Source: Actinoplanes utahensis (GTDB taxonomy: Bacteria; Actinomycetota; Actinomycetes; Mycobacteriales; Micromonosporaceae). From it: DNA of 64,000 bases. The position numbers and the translations under genes were made by a program. Location of the stretch: positions 1 to 64,000 of the forward strand of contig NZ_BOMZ01000047.1 in assembly GCF_016862455.1 (NCBI RefSeq). The letters are read 5' to 3'. The first letter of the stretch is position 1, and each line of letters begins with the position of its first letter. This document shows, one piece after another, positions 43,438 to 51,112 of this stretch. The notes under the pieces are model-generated. The model ran no database searches. It had not been told where the DNA came from and worked only from the letters and a program-made list of their open reading frames with translations.

Positions 43438-44278
43438 CCTCGCTCTGTCCCGGCCACGGATCCGGCCCGGGACGCCGGTCGCCGCGCTGGTGCTGGGAGC
43501 CGCGGTGGGTGCGGTGCTGCTCGTACCGCTGCTTCTCCCGCTCGATCAGAGCGCCGTCGCGCTCGACCGCACCACTCTGCCGCCGTCGCCGGCGCATCCC
43601 GGCGGCACCGACGACCTCGGGCGGGACGTGCTGCACCGCAGCATCTACGGGCTGCGGGTGTCGCTGCTGGTCGGCGTGGTCGCGGCCGTCGCCGCGGCGC
43701 TCGTGGGCGGGCTGATCGGCGGGCTCGCCGGCCTGCTCGGCGGCTGGGTGGACCGGATCCTGATGCGGGTCATCGACACCATCTCCGCCCTGCCGCACCT
43801 GCTGCTCGGCATCTTCATCGTGGCGATGCTGCGGCCCGGCCTCGGCGCGGTGATCCTGTCCATCGGGCTCACCCACTGGCTGTCCACCGCCCGGATCGTC
43901 CGATCCGAACTGCTGTCCCTGCGTACCCGCCCGTTCATCGACGCCGCGATCGCCGGCGGGGCCGGCCGGACCCGGATCCTCACCCGGCACCTGCTCCCGC
44001 ACGTACTGCCGAAGATCGCCCTGGCCGTCACGCTGATGATCCCGCACGCCGTCTGGCACGAGACCTCCCTGTCGTTCCTCGGCCTCGGCCTGCCACCGCA
44101 CCTGGCGTCCCTCGGCAACATGATCAATGACGGTCAGCGGTCGCTGCTGGCGGGCGCCTGGTGGTCGAGCATCGTGCCGGGTGCGGTGATCGTCGCCGTC
44201 ACCCTCGCCATCGCGGCGCTGGCCGGCCGCTGGCGCGACCACCTCGACCCCCGAGTCCGTGCGGAGCTGAACCTGTGA
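43430..44278 (+). CDS. ABC importer permease 2 (NikC/DppC-like)
   Basis: A 282-residue permease. The DppC/NikC hallmark outer segment GTDDLGRDVLHRSIYGLRVS follows the first TM helix. The remaining five helices include the EAA loop RPFIDAAIAGGAGRTRILTR with HLLPHVLPKIALAV, then ETSLSFLGLGLPPHLASLGN. The ATG overlaps the permease 1 stop by eight bases. Complete and apparently intact. Confidence 0.92.
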   Translation: MADLALSRPRIRPGTPVAALVLGAAVGAVLLVPLLLPLDQSAVALDRTTLPPSPAHPGGTDDLGRDVLHRSIYGLRVSLLVGVVAAVAAALVGGLIGGLAGLLGGWVDRILMRVIDTISALPHLLLGIFIVAMLRPGLGAVILSIGLTHWLSTARIVRSELLSLRTRPFIDAAIAGGAGRTRILTRHLLPHVLPKIALAVTLMIPHAVWHETSLSFLGLGLPPHLASLGNMINDGQRSLLAGAWWSSIVPGAVIVAVTLAIAALAGRWRDHLDPRVRAELNL

Positions 44279-45399
44279 AGAACCTCCTGGTCATCGAGGG
44301 GCTGGGCGTCCGCTTCCGCTTGCGCGACGCGACGGTTCATGCGGTTTCGGATCTGGACCTGACGGTACGGCCGGGCGAGCTCCTCGCCGTCGTCGGCGAA
44401 TCCGGCTGCGGCAAATCGGTGCTGGCCCACGCCCTGCTGGGCCTCCTTCCCGCCAACGCGCTCGTCACCGGCCGAGCCCTCCTCCACCCCGCCCGTCCCG
44501 CCGCCCCGGGACCGTCCACGCAGCGGCGGACCCTGCCCCGCTGGTCGTCAGTGCTGCCTCGACCGGCGGGAGACCGCGCTGAGAGCCGGCGAGGGTCTTC
44601 CGGATGGTCGTCACGGCTGTCTCGCCGGCTCCGAGACAGCGCTGAGCACCAGCCTGAAGGAACCGGCGCAGGTGGCGGGGGAGTGGGGTCGGGCGGGGCG
44701 GTGGATCTGCTCGCCTGTGGGGAGAAGGTCCTGGCCCGCAGCGTGCGGGGGCGGCGGATCGGGCTGATCCCGCAGAGTCCGGCGACCGCGCTGACGGTGG
44801 TACGGACCGGGCGGCGGCTGCTCGCTGAGACGCTGACGGCGCACGGCCGTGACCCCGGCCTGGCCGCCCAGGTCGCGATCGAGGCGGGGCTGGACCCCGC
44901 GGACCTGGAACGCTATCCGTTCGAGCTGTCCGGTGGCATGGCGCAGCGGCTGGCGACCGCGCTCGCCCTGGCCACCGATCCGCCGCTGCTGATCGCCGAC
45001 GAACCCACCAGCGGACTCGACCGGCCCCTCGTCGATCACACGCTCGATCTGCTGCGCCGCCGCTGCGACGCGGGCGCGGCGGTGCTGCTGATCACCCACG
45101 ATCTCGCGGCGGCGGAGCGAGTCGCCGACACGGTCGCCGTCATGTACGCCAGCCGGATCGTCGAGCACCGGCCCGCTGCTGATCTGTTCCGGTCGCCTGC
45201 TCACCCGTACACCCAAGCTCTCCTGAACGCCCTGCCGGACCGCGACTTCACGCCCCTCCCCGGCCATCCGCCCATGCTGACCGCGCTCCCGCCCGGGTGC
45301 GCTTTCGCGGCGCGCTGCCCGCGCGTGTCGGAGACCTGCGCCACCCGGCCGTCCGGGCCGGTCGCCTGCCATCACCCGCTCGTGGAGGTGCCCGCATGA
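44275..45399 (+). CDS. ABC importer ATPase 1 (NikD/OppD-like) with in-frame repeat insertion
   Basis: A 374-residue ABC ATPase. Walker A GESGCGKS (residues 41-48), Q-loop GLIPQSP (Gln 167), signature LSGGMAQR, Walker B LLIADEPTSGLD and H-loop LLITHDLAAAE are all present, so the fold is complete. The C-terminus has the OppD/DppD-type FAARCPRVSETC motif. The Walker A to Q-loop distance is about 119 residues, roughly twice the usual length. The excess, about residues 82-141, is Arg/Ser/Gly-rich and is encoded by a palindromic repeat dimer (44537-44656) plus flanks. Whether the protein still works is unknown. Start overlaps the permease 2 stop (GTGA). Confidence 0.85.
   Translation: MKNLLVIEGLGVRFRLRDATVHAVSDLDLTVRPGELLAVVGESGCGKSVLAHALLGLLPANALVTGRALLHPARPAAPGPSTQRRTLPRWSSVLPRPAGDRAESRRGSSGWSSRLSRRLRDSAEHQPEGTGAGGGGVGSGGAVDLLACGEKVLARSVRGRRIGLIPQSPATALTVVRTGRRLLAETLTAHGRDPGLAAQVAIEAGLDPADLERYPFELSGGMAQRLATALALATDPPLLIADEPTSGLDRPLVDHTLDLLRRRCDAGAAVLLITHDLAAAERVADTVAVMYASRIVEHRPAADLFRSPAHPYTQALLNALPDRDFTPLPGHPPMLTALPPGCAFAARCPRVSETCATRPSGPVACHHPLVEVPA
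44519..44673. repeat. Palindromic repeat dimer inserted within ABC ATPase gene
   Basis: Two 57-bp units (44537-44593 and 44600-44656) in tandem, separated by GGTCTT. Each has 24-base arms around a 9-base centre. Both the units and about 17 flanking bases (CGCAGCGG... before, AAGGAACC... after) resemble the dimer at 62439-62558. The unit dimer is 120 bases, a multiple of three, and no stop occurs in the host frame. Confidence 0.85.
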
Positions 45400-46082
45400 G
45401 TCTGGTCGCGGAGAGTGTCAGCGCCGGCTATCGGGGGCGCCGTGTGCTGAACGGCGTCTCCCTGACGGTTGCGGCAGGCGAGACGGTCGGGCTTCGCGGG
45501 CCTTCCGGCAGCGGCAAATCCACTCTGGTACGGGTCCTCGCGCTCCTGCACACCCCGGACGCCGGGCACGTTTCCCTCGACGGGGTACGGATCGAGGGGG
45601 TGCGGCATCGGGTGCCGGTGTCCGTGCGTACCCGGATCGCCGTGCTCTTCCAGAGTCCCCGCGCCGCGAGCGATCCGCGCCTGACACTCGCCGACCTGAT
45701 CGCCGAGCCGCTGCGGGCGGTCCGGCGGCCGCGGGAGGGGATCGCCGCCCGTGTCGCCGAACTCGCCGACCGGGTGGGTCTGACCGCGGACCTGCTGACC
45801 CGCCGTCCGCACGCGGTCAGCGACGGTCAGCTGCAGCGCGCGTGCCTGGCCCGGGCCCTGGCACACCGCCCGGCGTACCTGCTCTGTGACGAGGCGACCA
45901 CCATGCTCGACGCCTCCACCCAGGCCCTGGTCGCCTCGGTGATCACCGCGGAACAGCGGGAGACCGGGCTGGGTGTCCTGGTCGTCTCGCACGATCCGGC
46001 GCTGCTGAGCCGCTGGGCCGACCGGGTCGTCACGGTTGCTCCACCCCGGAGATCCGATATCTCTGCACCTCAGCCGACCTGA
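45396..46082 (+). CDS. ABC importer ATPase 2 (NikE/OppF-like)
   Basis: A 228-residue ABC ATPase: Walker A GLRGPSGSGKSTLVRVLALL, Q-loop IAVLFQSPRAASDPRLT, signature VSDGQLQRACLARALAH (VSDGQ instead of LSGGQ), Walker B YLLCDEATTMLD, H-loop VLVVSHDPALL. It lacks the long C-terminal OppF oligopeptide-binding extension, which fits a nickel-type (NikE) system. Start overlaps the previous stop (ATGA). Its end overlaps a convergent monooxygenase gene by 53 bases. Confidence 0.9.
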   Translation: MSLVAESVSAGYRGRRVLNGVSLTVAAGETVGLRGPSGSGKSTLVRVLALLHTPDAGHVSLDGVRIEGVRHRVPVSVRTRIAVLFQSPRAASDPRLTLADLIAEPLRAVRRPREGIAARVAELADRVGLTADLLTRRPHAVSDGQLQRACLARALAHRPAYLLCDEATTMLDASTQALVASVITAEQRETGLGVLVVSHDPALLSRWADRVVTVAPPRRSDISAPQPT

Positions 46083-46317
46083 TCGGCGGCAGCTCGACCG
46101 CCGGGCCGCCGCCGGACTCCCGGAACCGTCGCAGATGCTCGTCGGACTCCCACCGCTCGTACACGTTGATCCGGGTGGGGTCCAGTTGGTCGGGCGTCTG
46201 CGCGAAATCCAGGCATCCGGCGGTCCCACGGGCGAGGCGATCCACCTCCACGGCTCCCGCCAGGTAACGATCGCGATCAAGGGCATCGACGTGCAGCGAT
46301 CCGGCGATGATGATCAA
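46030..46317 (-). CDS. Antibiotic biosynthesis monooxygenase-type (ABM) small protein
   Basis: A 95-residue ferredoxin-like-fold protein of the ABM/YgiN type: LIIIAGSLHVDALDRDRYLA, VDRLARGTAGCLDFAQTPD and RINVYERWESDEHLRRFRES. Members act as quinol or haem monooxygenases, often as dimers. A TTG at 46317 is chosen because AGGAGA lies seven bases upstream; the ATG at 46377 would add 20 residues with no such site. Its 3' end lies inside the ABC ATPase 2 gene in opposite orientation. Confidence 0.75.
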   Translation of the reverse strand: MIIIAGSLHVDALDRDRYLAGAVEVDRLARGTAGCLDFAQTPDQLDPTRINVYERWESDEHLRRFRESGGGPAVELPPIRSAEVQRYRISGVEQP

Positions 46318-46407
46318 GTCGAGGTCTCCTGATTCCGTTGCCCGCAGCCCATCGACACGGGAACCGTCAGGCTCCACTATGGCGGGAAGATTCGGCTAGG
46401 GAGCCCC

Positions 46408-47577
46408 ATGACTGATTTCGATGTGATCGTGGTGGGGGCGCGCTGTGCCGGCTCGCCCCTGGCCACGCTACTGGCCCGGCGCGGGTACCGGGCCCTGCTG
46501 GTGGACCGGGCCACCTTCCCCAGCGACACGGTGTCGACCCACGTCGTGCACCCGCCGGGCGTGGCCGCGCTGCAACGCTGGGGCCTGCTCGATCAGGTGG
46601 TCGCGACCGGGGTGCCGCCGGTCGGGCGTTACTCGTTCGACTTCGGCCCGGTCACTCTCTCGGGTGCTCCGGGCACCCCCGATTCGCCGTACGCGTACGC
46701 GCCCCGCCGTACCCTCCTCGACAAGATCCTGCTCGACGCGGCCGCGGCCGCCGGAGCCGAGATCCGCGAGGGTTTCCCGGTGGAGGAGCTGACCTTCGAC
46801 GACGACGGCCGGGTCACCGGCATCCGCGGCCAGGACGGGACGACCACGACCGCCCGTCTCGTGGTCGGCGCCGACGGCCGGAACTCGGTGGTCGCCAAGG
46901 CGGTGCGGGCCCCGGCGTACGAGGACCGGCCGCCACTCACCGTCGGCTACTACTCCTACTGGAGCGGCCTGCCGACCGACACCTTCGAGGCGTACAGCCG
47001 GCCGGGCCGGGGCTGGGCCGTCTGCCCCACCAACGACGGCCTGACCATGGTGATCGCCGGCTGGCCGCACGACGAGCTCGCCGACCACCGCAACGACATC
47101 GACGGCACCATGCGGGCGATGTTCGAGACGTCCCCGACGTTCGCCGCCCGCATCCGCGACGCCGAACAGGAGACCCGGCACGTCGGCGCGTCGGTGCACA
47201 ACTATTTCCGGGTGCCGTCCGGTCCCGGCTGGGCCCTGGTCGGCGACGCCGGCTACTGCCGCGACTACATCACCGCGCAGGGCATCACCGACGCCTTCCT
47301 CGACGCCGAACTGCTCGCCGACGCCATCGTCACCGACCACCTGCCCGGCTACCAGGCCCGCCGCGACGCGCGCGCGATGCCGCATTACCAGATGACCCTC
47401 GGGATCGCCGCCCTCCAGCCGCCGGACGAGCAGATGATCCAGCTGGTCTCCGCCATCGCCGGCAACCAGGAGGGCATGGACGCCTTCGCCCGCCTCAACT
47501 CCGGCGTGACGTCCCCGGCCGAGTTCTTCACCCCGGAGAACCTGGGCCGCCTGCTGAGCCTGCCCGACTCCAACTGA
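46408..47577 (+). CDS. FAD-dependent monooxygenase (group A / geranylgeranyl-reductase-like)
   Basis: A 389-residue flavoprotein: Rossmann start DFDVIVVGARCAGSPLATLL (G-x-x-x-A-G-S variant of GxGxxG), DG motif LVVGADGRNSVVAKAV and GD motif WALVGDAGYCRDYITAQG. This is the PHBH fold; the variant dinucleotide loop and AQGITDAFLDAELLADAI tail occur in a large actinobacterial subgroup of unknown substrate. Start ATG 46408 follows TAGGGAG. The gene is monocistronic and ends at a shared hairpin. Confidence 0.9.
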   Translation: MTDFDVIVVGARCAGSPLATLLARRGYRALLVDRATFPSDTVSTHVVHPPGVAALQRWGLLDQVVATGVPPVGRYSFDFGPVTLSGAPGTPDSPYAYAPRRTLLDKILLDAAAAAGAEIREGFPVEELTFDDDGRVTGIRGQDGTTTTARLVVGADGRNSVVAKAVRAPAYEDRPPLTVGYYSYWSGLPTDTFEAYSRPGRGWAVCPTNDGLTMVIAGWPHDELADHRNDIDGTMRAMFETSPTFAARIRDAEQETRHVGASVHNYFRVPSGPGWALVGDAGYCRDYITAQGITDAFLDAELLADAIVTDHLPGYQARRDARAMPHYQMTLGIAALQPPDEQMIQLVSAIAGNQEGMDAFARLNSGVTSPAEFFTPENLGRLLSLPDSN

Positions 47578-47605
47578 CCGTGGTTCCGCCCGGCCGCCCG
47601 TGGTT

Positions 47606-47634
47606 CCGCCCGGCCGCTTCGCGTGGCCGGGCGG
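47606..47634. terminator. Hairpin between convergent genes
   Basis: A 10-base perfect stem (CCGCCCGGCC at 47606-47615, complement 47625-47634) with a 9-base loop, between the stops at 47577 and 47635. Just before it the 17-base tract GTGGTTCCGCCCGGCCG is duplicated (47580-47596 and 47600-47616). Confidence 0.65.
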
Positions 47635-48006
47635 TCAGACCGGGGAGATCTGGGCGGCGACGACCCGCCATCCGGTCTCGTTCCGGTACGCCCACGTGCG
47701 GGCGTACCGGAGCCGTGCCGCGAACGGCTCCCCGCCGAACGTGCCGCTCACCGAACACAGGGCGAACGTCGCCCCGGTCGTCCCCACGACGACGACCTCG
47801 AGATCGTCCTCGGTCAGACTGTCGATCCTCGAATGCCCCGACCGATACGCGTCCAGATCGTCGCTCTTGCGGTACCGCCGTCCGTCCGGCCCGATCGCCA
47901 CGAGCCGGTCGTCGAGCAGCCGGTCCAGCGCCGCCACATCCCCGTCCCGCTGTGCCTGCTGCAGGCTCCGCTCCGCTTCGAGCAGCCCGCCCTCGATCCC
48001 GCTCAC
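47635..48006 (-). CDS. NTF2/SnoaL-fold protein (DUF4440-like)
   Basis: A 123-residue protein: LLEAERSLQQAQRDGDVAAL, DRLLDDRLVAIGPDGRRYRK, a short Asp-rich helix (SDDLDAYRSGHSRIDSL), then LEVVVVGTTGATFALCSVSG and RTWAYRNETGWRVVAAQISP. This is the DUF4440 style of the NTF2 fold, probably a ligand-binding or accessory protein. GTG or ATG start at 48006; the ORF is short and monocistronic. Confidence 0.85.
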   Translation of the reverse strand: MSGIEGGLLEAERSLQQAQRDGDVAALDRLLDDRLVAIGPDGRRYRKSDDLDAYRSGHSRIDSLTEDDLEVVVVGTTGATFALCSVSGTFGGEPFAARLRYARTWAYRNETGWRVVAAQISPV

Positions 48007-48384
48007 CTACGCCTCCGCCCGTCCCGGTCCGTCGCACCGCACCCTACCCGCGGCACGCGGTCCGGTCCGGTCGCCGACCGACTCGGGTGGGGAGTCGCTC
48101 GCCCACGCCCGTGCGCGCGGAACCACCAGACCGCACCAGGGCGGCACGCCATCAGTGGTCGGGGCCGTCGGAGCCGACGTATTCCCGGTCCCACGCCGGG
48201 ACCAGGCCGGGACCGCCGGAGATCCGCCACCACCCGCGCCACCGCGACCCGCACGCCGCCATCCTCCTCTCCGCAATCCTGGATCCGTCGATGGGTGCTG
48301 CCGGCGCGGATACCACTAAAGGAGTACGTGGTCGTCGATCCGATGACGGACGGCGGCCGGGGCGAACCGCGGAACGCTGAACAC
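48007..48384. other. 378-bp intergenic region between divergent genes
   Basis: It must contain promoters for the SnoaL-like gene and the 62-residue membrane gene. An AAAGGAG at 48318-48324 stands before an in-frame GTG (48328) that would extend the downstream gene by 19 residues, but spacing is only three bases. Nothing else recognised. Confidence 0.5.
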
Positions 48385-48573
48385 ATGCCATCCAAGAAGC
48401 CGGGCGACGCCCGATGGGCGCCGTGGTGGGTCTACGTGATCGTCATCGTCGGAGGCAACTACGTGAAGCAGCACTTCGTGCAGGACCGGCCGGTGGCGAT
48501 CAACGCGGCGATCACTCTCGCGCTGGCCGGCTCCCTGTTCCTGTTGATCACCGCCGTCTACCGGCGGACCTGA
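48385..48573 (+). CDS. 62-residue membrane protein
   Basis: MPSKKPGDARWAPWWVYVIV begins a protein with two TM helices (APWWVYVIVIVGGNY and INAAITLALAGSLFLLITAV) joined by a short loop with KQHFVQDRP. Small and of unknown function. ATG 48385 lacks a clear ribosome site; in-frame ATG 48343 and GTG 48328 upstream are possible starts. The kinase gene follows 59 bases downstream with its own promoter-like signal. Confidence 0.65.
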   Translation: MPSKKPGDARWAPWWVYVIVIVGGNYVKQHFVQDRPVAINAAITLALAGSLFLLITAVYRRT

Positions 48574-48632
48574 GGCCGCGTGGGGCGCCGACCGTCTCTG
48601 TCGCCCCGGCGGCGGGCATCTAGGCTGGCGCG

Positions 48633-49961
48633 ATGCTCCTGGGGAATCGTTACCTCCTGCGGCAGCGCCTCGGCGCCGGCGGGATGGGCGAGGTGTGGCT
48701 GGCCACCGACGAGGTGCTGCAGCGGACCGTCGCGGTCAAGCTGATGCTGCCCGGCGTCGCCGACGACCCCGATTTCGCCCGGCGGTTCGAGGCCGAGGCC
48801 ACGTCGATGGCCCGGGTCAACCATCCGGCGGTGGCGTCGATCCACGACTTCGGCCGCGACCAGGGACGGCTCTACCTGGTGTTGGAGTACGTCGAGGGCG
48901 AGTCCCTGTCGCAGCGGCTCAGCCGGGGCCGGCTCAGCCCGGAGGAGACGATGCGGATGGTCGCGCAGACGGCGGCCGGTCTCCAGGCGGTCCACGACAG
49001 AGGGCTCGTGCACCGCGACATCAAACCCGCGAACCTGCTGGTCCGCCCGGACGGCACGGTGGTCATCACCGACTTCGGCATCGCGCGGCACGAGGACGCC
49101 GGCCGGCTCACGGTCTCCGGTGCCATCCTCGGTACGCCCACCTACCTCTCACCCGAGCAGGTGCGCGGCGAACCGGCCGGCCCGCTCAGCGACGTCTACT
49201 CGCTCGGCCTCGTCGCCTACGAGTGCCTGGCGGGGGAGAAGCCGTTCGTGGGCGAGAACCCGTACGCCGTCGCCCTCCAGCGTCTCCAGTCCGGCCCGCG
49301 CACGATGACGGTGGACATTCCGCTGCGGGTGCGGGCCGTCGTCGAACGCGCCCTGGCCGTCGAGCCCCAGGACCGCTGGCAGTCGGCCGCCGAGCTGGCC
49401 GCCGCGGCCGGAGTCCCGGCGCCGGTGGTGGAGAGACCGCGCCGGCCGGCGCTCCACCCCCTGCTCGCCGGTTTCGCCGCGATGCTGCTGGTCGTCGGCG
49501 GTCTGGTCGTCTGGGGCAGCCGCCCGTCCGGGGAGGAGGCCGCCGCCGTTCAGCCGGAGGCGACCCAGTCCCAGCAACGGGAGCCGGTGGGTTTCACCGC
49601 CTGCGGCGGCACCTTCTGCCCGGTCGAGCCGATGTGCTGGGGCGGCCTGGTCGCCACGTCGGGGGTGGCCGCTCCGCCGCGCCGGGTGGATTGTGCGGAG
49701 GGCCACTACTGGGAGACGTTCGCGGCGATGCCCCTTCCGGCGGGCGGCGTCATGGTCGGCGGGAAACCGCTGATCGACAGCCCGCACATCGGCGTGGCCT
49801 GCGCCGAGGAGGTGATGGCCGCCCGCAGCTTCCAGCCGGACGACACCCGTGGCTGGCGGCGTGACGCCTGGCCGATCCCGGTCGGGGAGGACACCCTGCT
49901 GCATTGCATCGCCGGTGCCCCGGGCGGCGAGTCAACGGGCCGGTTCTTCAAGAGCGGTTGA
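48633..49961 (+). CDS. Transmembrane Ser/Thr protein kinase
   Basis: A 442-residue PknB-like kinase. Domain about residues 7-265: LGAGGMGEVWLATDEVLQRT, catalytic Lys in VAVKLM, active site GLVHRDIKPANLLV, VITDFGIARHE and GTPTYLSPEQ. One TM helix (LLAGFAAMLLVVGGLVVWGS, about 278-297) and an extracellular domain with six to seven cysteines (CGGTFCPVEPMCWGG, RVDCAEGHYWE, VACAEE, LLHCIAG) follow. The Cys-rich outer domain probably forms disulfides and binds an unknown ligand. TAGGCT six bases before the ATG suggests a leaderless mRNA. Convergent overlap with the esterase gene. Confidence 0.92.
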   Translation: MLLGNRYLLRQRLGAGGMGEVWLATDEVLQRTVAVKLMLPGVADDPDFARRFEAEATSMARVNHPAVASIHDFGRDQGRLYLVLEYVEGESLSQRLSRGRLSPEETMRMVAQTAAGLQAVHDRGLVHRDIKPANLLVRPDGTVVITDFGIARHEDAGRLTVSGAILGTPTYLSPEQVRGEPAGPLSDVYSLGLVAYECLAGEKPFVGENPYAVALQRLQSGPRTMTVDIPLRVRAVVERALAVEPQDRWQSAAELAAAAGVPAPVVERPRRPALHPLLAGFAAMLLVVGGLVVWGSRPSGEEAAAVQPEATQSQQREPVGFTACGGTFCPVEPMCWGGLVATSGVAAPPRRVDCAEGHYWETFAAMPLPAGGVMVGGKPLIDSPHIGVACAEEVMAARSFQPDDTRGWRRDAWPIPVGEDTLLHCIAGAPGGESTGRFFKSG

Positions 49962-50699
49962 GAGGAACGTGAAGGCCGCCGGGATGATCGTGCTCCAGTA
50001 GGCGAAGTTGTGCCTGCCGGGGCCGTACCCGCCGGTGGCCGGTTCGATCGGCAGGGCGCGCACGTCGTCGAGCAGGTTGTCGTCCGTGCCGCACCACAGA
50101 CCGACCGGTGTGCCCGTCAGCCGTCCCGCGCCGGCGAAGACGTCGTCACCGGGTGTGACGGCGGGGGAGAAGGCGGCTACCGCCCGTACGAAACCGGGGA
50201 ACGTCGAGGCGAGCAGCAGCGCTCCCGCCCCGCCCATCGACCAGCCCCAGGCCGTCAGCCGGCGGGTGTCGAACCCGCGTGCGGCGCACCATGCCGGGAT
50301 CTCCTCGTGTGCCATGCGCTGTGGGTCGTCGCCGTCGTGCGGCCGCCACGCCAGCCGGTCGCCGGTGGCTCCGGCCAGCACGAACGGCGTCGCGCCGCGG
50401 CGTACCGCGTCGGTCAGGAACCGGCCCAGCCCGAGGGCGGGGAAGTCGGCCGGCCGTTTCGAGCCGCCGTGCAGGACCAGGCAGACCGGTAGTCCGCGGC
50501 CGTCGCCGTACCCGTCCGGCACCGCCGTGTAGAAGTCCACGTCCCGCCCGCGTGCCGCCGAGAACCGCCGCTCGAGGCGTTCGTCACCCGCCGGCGCGTC
50601 GGGCACGGTCACCGGCTGCTCCCGCATCCGCCATGCGCCGGCCGCTGCCATCACTGTGCCCGCGCCGATCAGGAGCGTGCGTCGCCGTACCGGAGTCAT
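49932..50699 (-). CDS. Exported alpha/beta hydrolase (esterase/PHB depolymerase-like)
   Basis: A 255-residue protein with an N-terminal signal (RRRTLLIGAGTVMAAAGAWR; twin Arg possible Tat signal). The hydrolase core has GLPVCLVLHGGSKRPADFPA (oxyanion HGG), the nucleophile elbow LTAWGWSMGGAGALLLAS, Asp in GTDDNLLDD and C-terminal His in GPGRHNFAYWSTIIP. This is the esterase/depolymerase LpqC group. Start 50699 is at the first Arg-rich position. Divergent from a GntR operon. Confidence 0.87.
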   Translation of the reverse strand: MTPVRRRTLLIGAGTVMAAAGAWRMREQPVTVPDAPAGDERLERRFSAARGRDVDFYTAVPDGYGDGRGLPVCLVLHGGSKRPADFPALGLGRFLTDAVRRGATPFVLAGATGDRLAWRPHDGDDPQRMAHEEIPAWCAARGFDTRRLTAWGWSMGGAGALLLASTFPGFVRAVAAFSPAVTPGDDVFAGAGRLTGTPVGLWCGTDDNLLDDVRALPIEPATGGYGPGRHNFAYWSTIIPAAFTFLSTALEEPAR

Positions 50700-50725
50700 G
50701 TTCTGACCAACGACGCGACCACGAG

Positions 50726-50762
50726 TTGATTGTGCGCTCATTGTTCGCATAGAATACGAACA
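50726..50762 (+). promoter_or_regulatory. Leaderless promoter with overlapping TGTTCG-N9-CGAACA operator
   Basis: A -35-like TTGATT (50726-50731), 18-base spacer and -10-like TAGAAT (50750-50755) are followed six bases later by the ATG at 50762, so transcription should start at or near the start codon. The dyad TGTTCG (50742-50747) / CGAACA (50757-50762) straddles the -10 box. This is a likely autoregulatory GntR site. Confidence 0.7.
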
Positions 50763-51112
50763 TGTTGGTTCGCATCGACCCCGCATCCGGGGTGCCTCTG
50801 GCCGATCAGATCGCCGCGCAGGTGCGCGGAGCGGTCGCGTCGGGCACGGTCGCTCCCGGCGACCGCCTTCCCGCGGCCCGTGATCTGGCCGAGTCGTTGC
50901 AGGTCAACATGCACACGATCCTTCGGGCCTATGCGCAGTTGCGCGACGAGGGCCTGATCGAGCTGCGCCGGGGCCGCGGGGCCACGGTGTGCAAGGGCGA
51001 GGCCGCCGACCGGGCGCAGCTGATCGACGCGGCGCGCCGGGTGCTCGACGCCGGCCGGCGTCTCGGCCTCGACATCGACGAGCTGATCGCGGAAATCAGG
51101 AGGCTGGCATGA
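50762..51112 (+). CDS. GntR-family regulator, YtrA type
   Basis: A 116-residue protein comprising only the GntR winged-helix domain (PLADQIAAQVRGAVASGTVA, PGDRLPAARDLAESLQVNMH, TILRAYAQLRDEGLIELRRG, RGATV) and a C-terminal dimerisation helix (LIDAARRVLDAGRRLGLDID). Small YtrA-type GntR proteins usually repress a neighbouring membrane protein operon. Here it is coupled by ATGA to a DUF1648 membrane gene. The overlapping dyad at its start suggests autorepression. Confidence 0.93.
   Translation: MLVRIDPASGVPLADQIAAQVRGAVASGTVAPGDRLPAARDLAESLQVNMHTILRAYAQLRDEGLIELRRGRGATVCKGEAADRAQLIDAARRVLDAGRRLGLDIDELIAEIRRLA

Noticed and set aside
44275..45399. ABC ATPase 1 as a pseudogene
   Set aside because: The frame is intact and all ATPase motifs are present despite the inserted repeat dimer.
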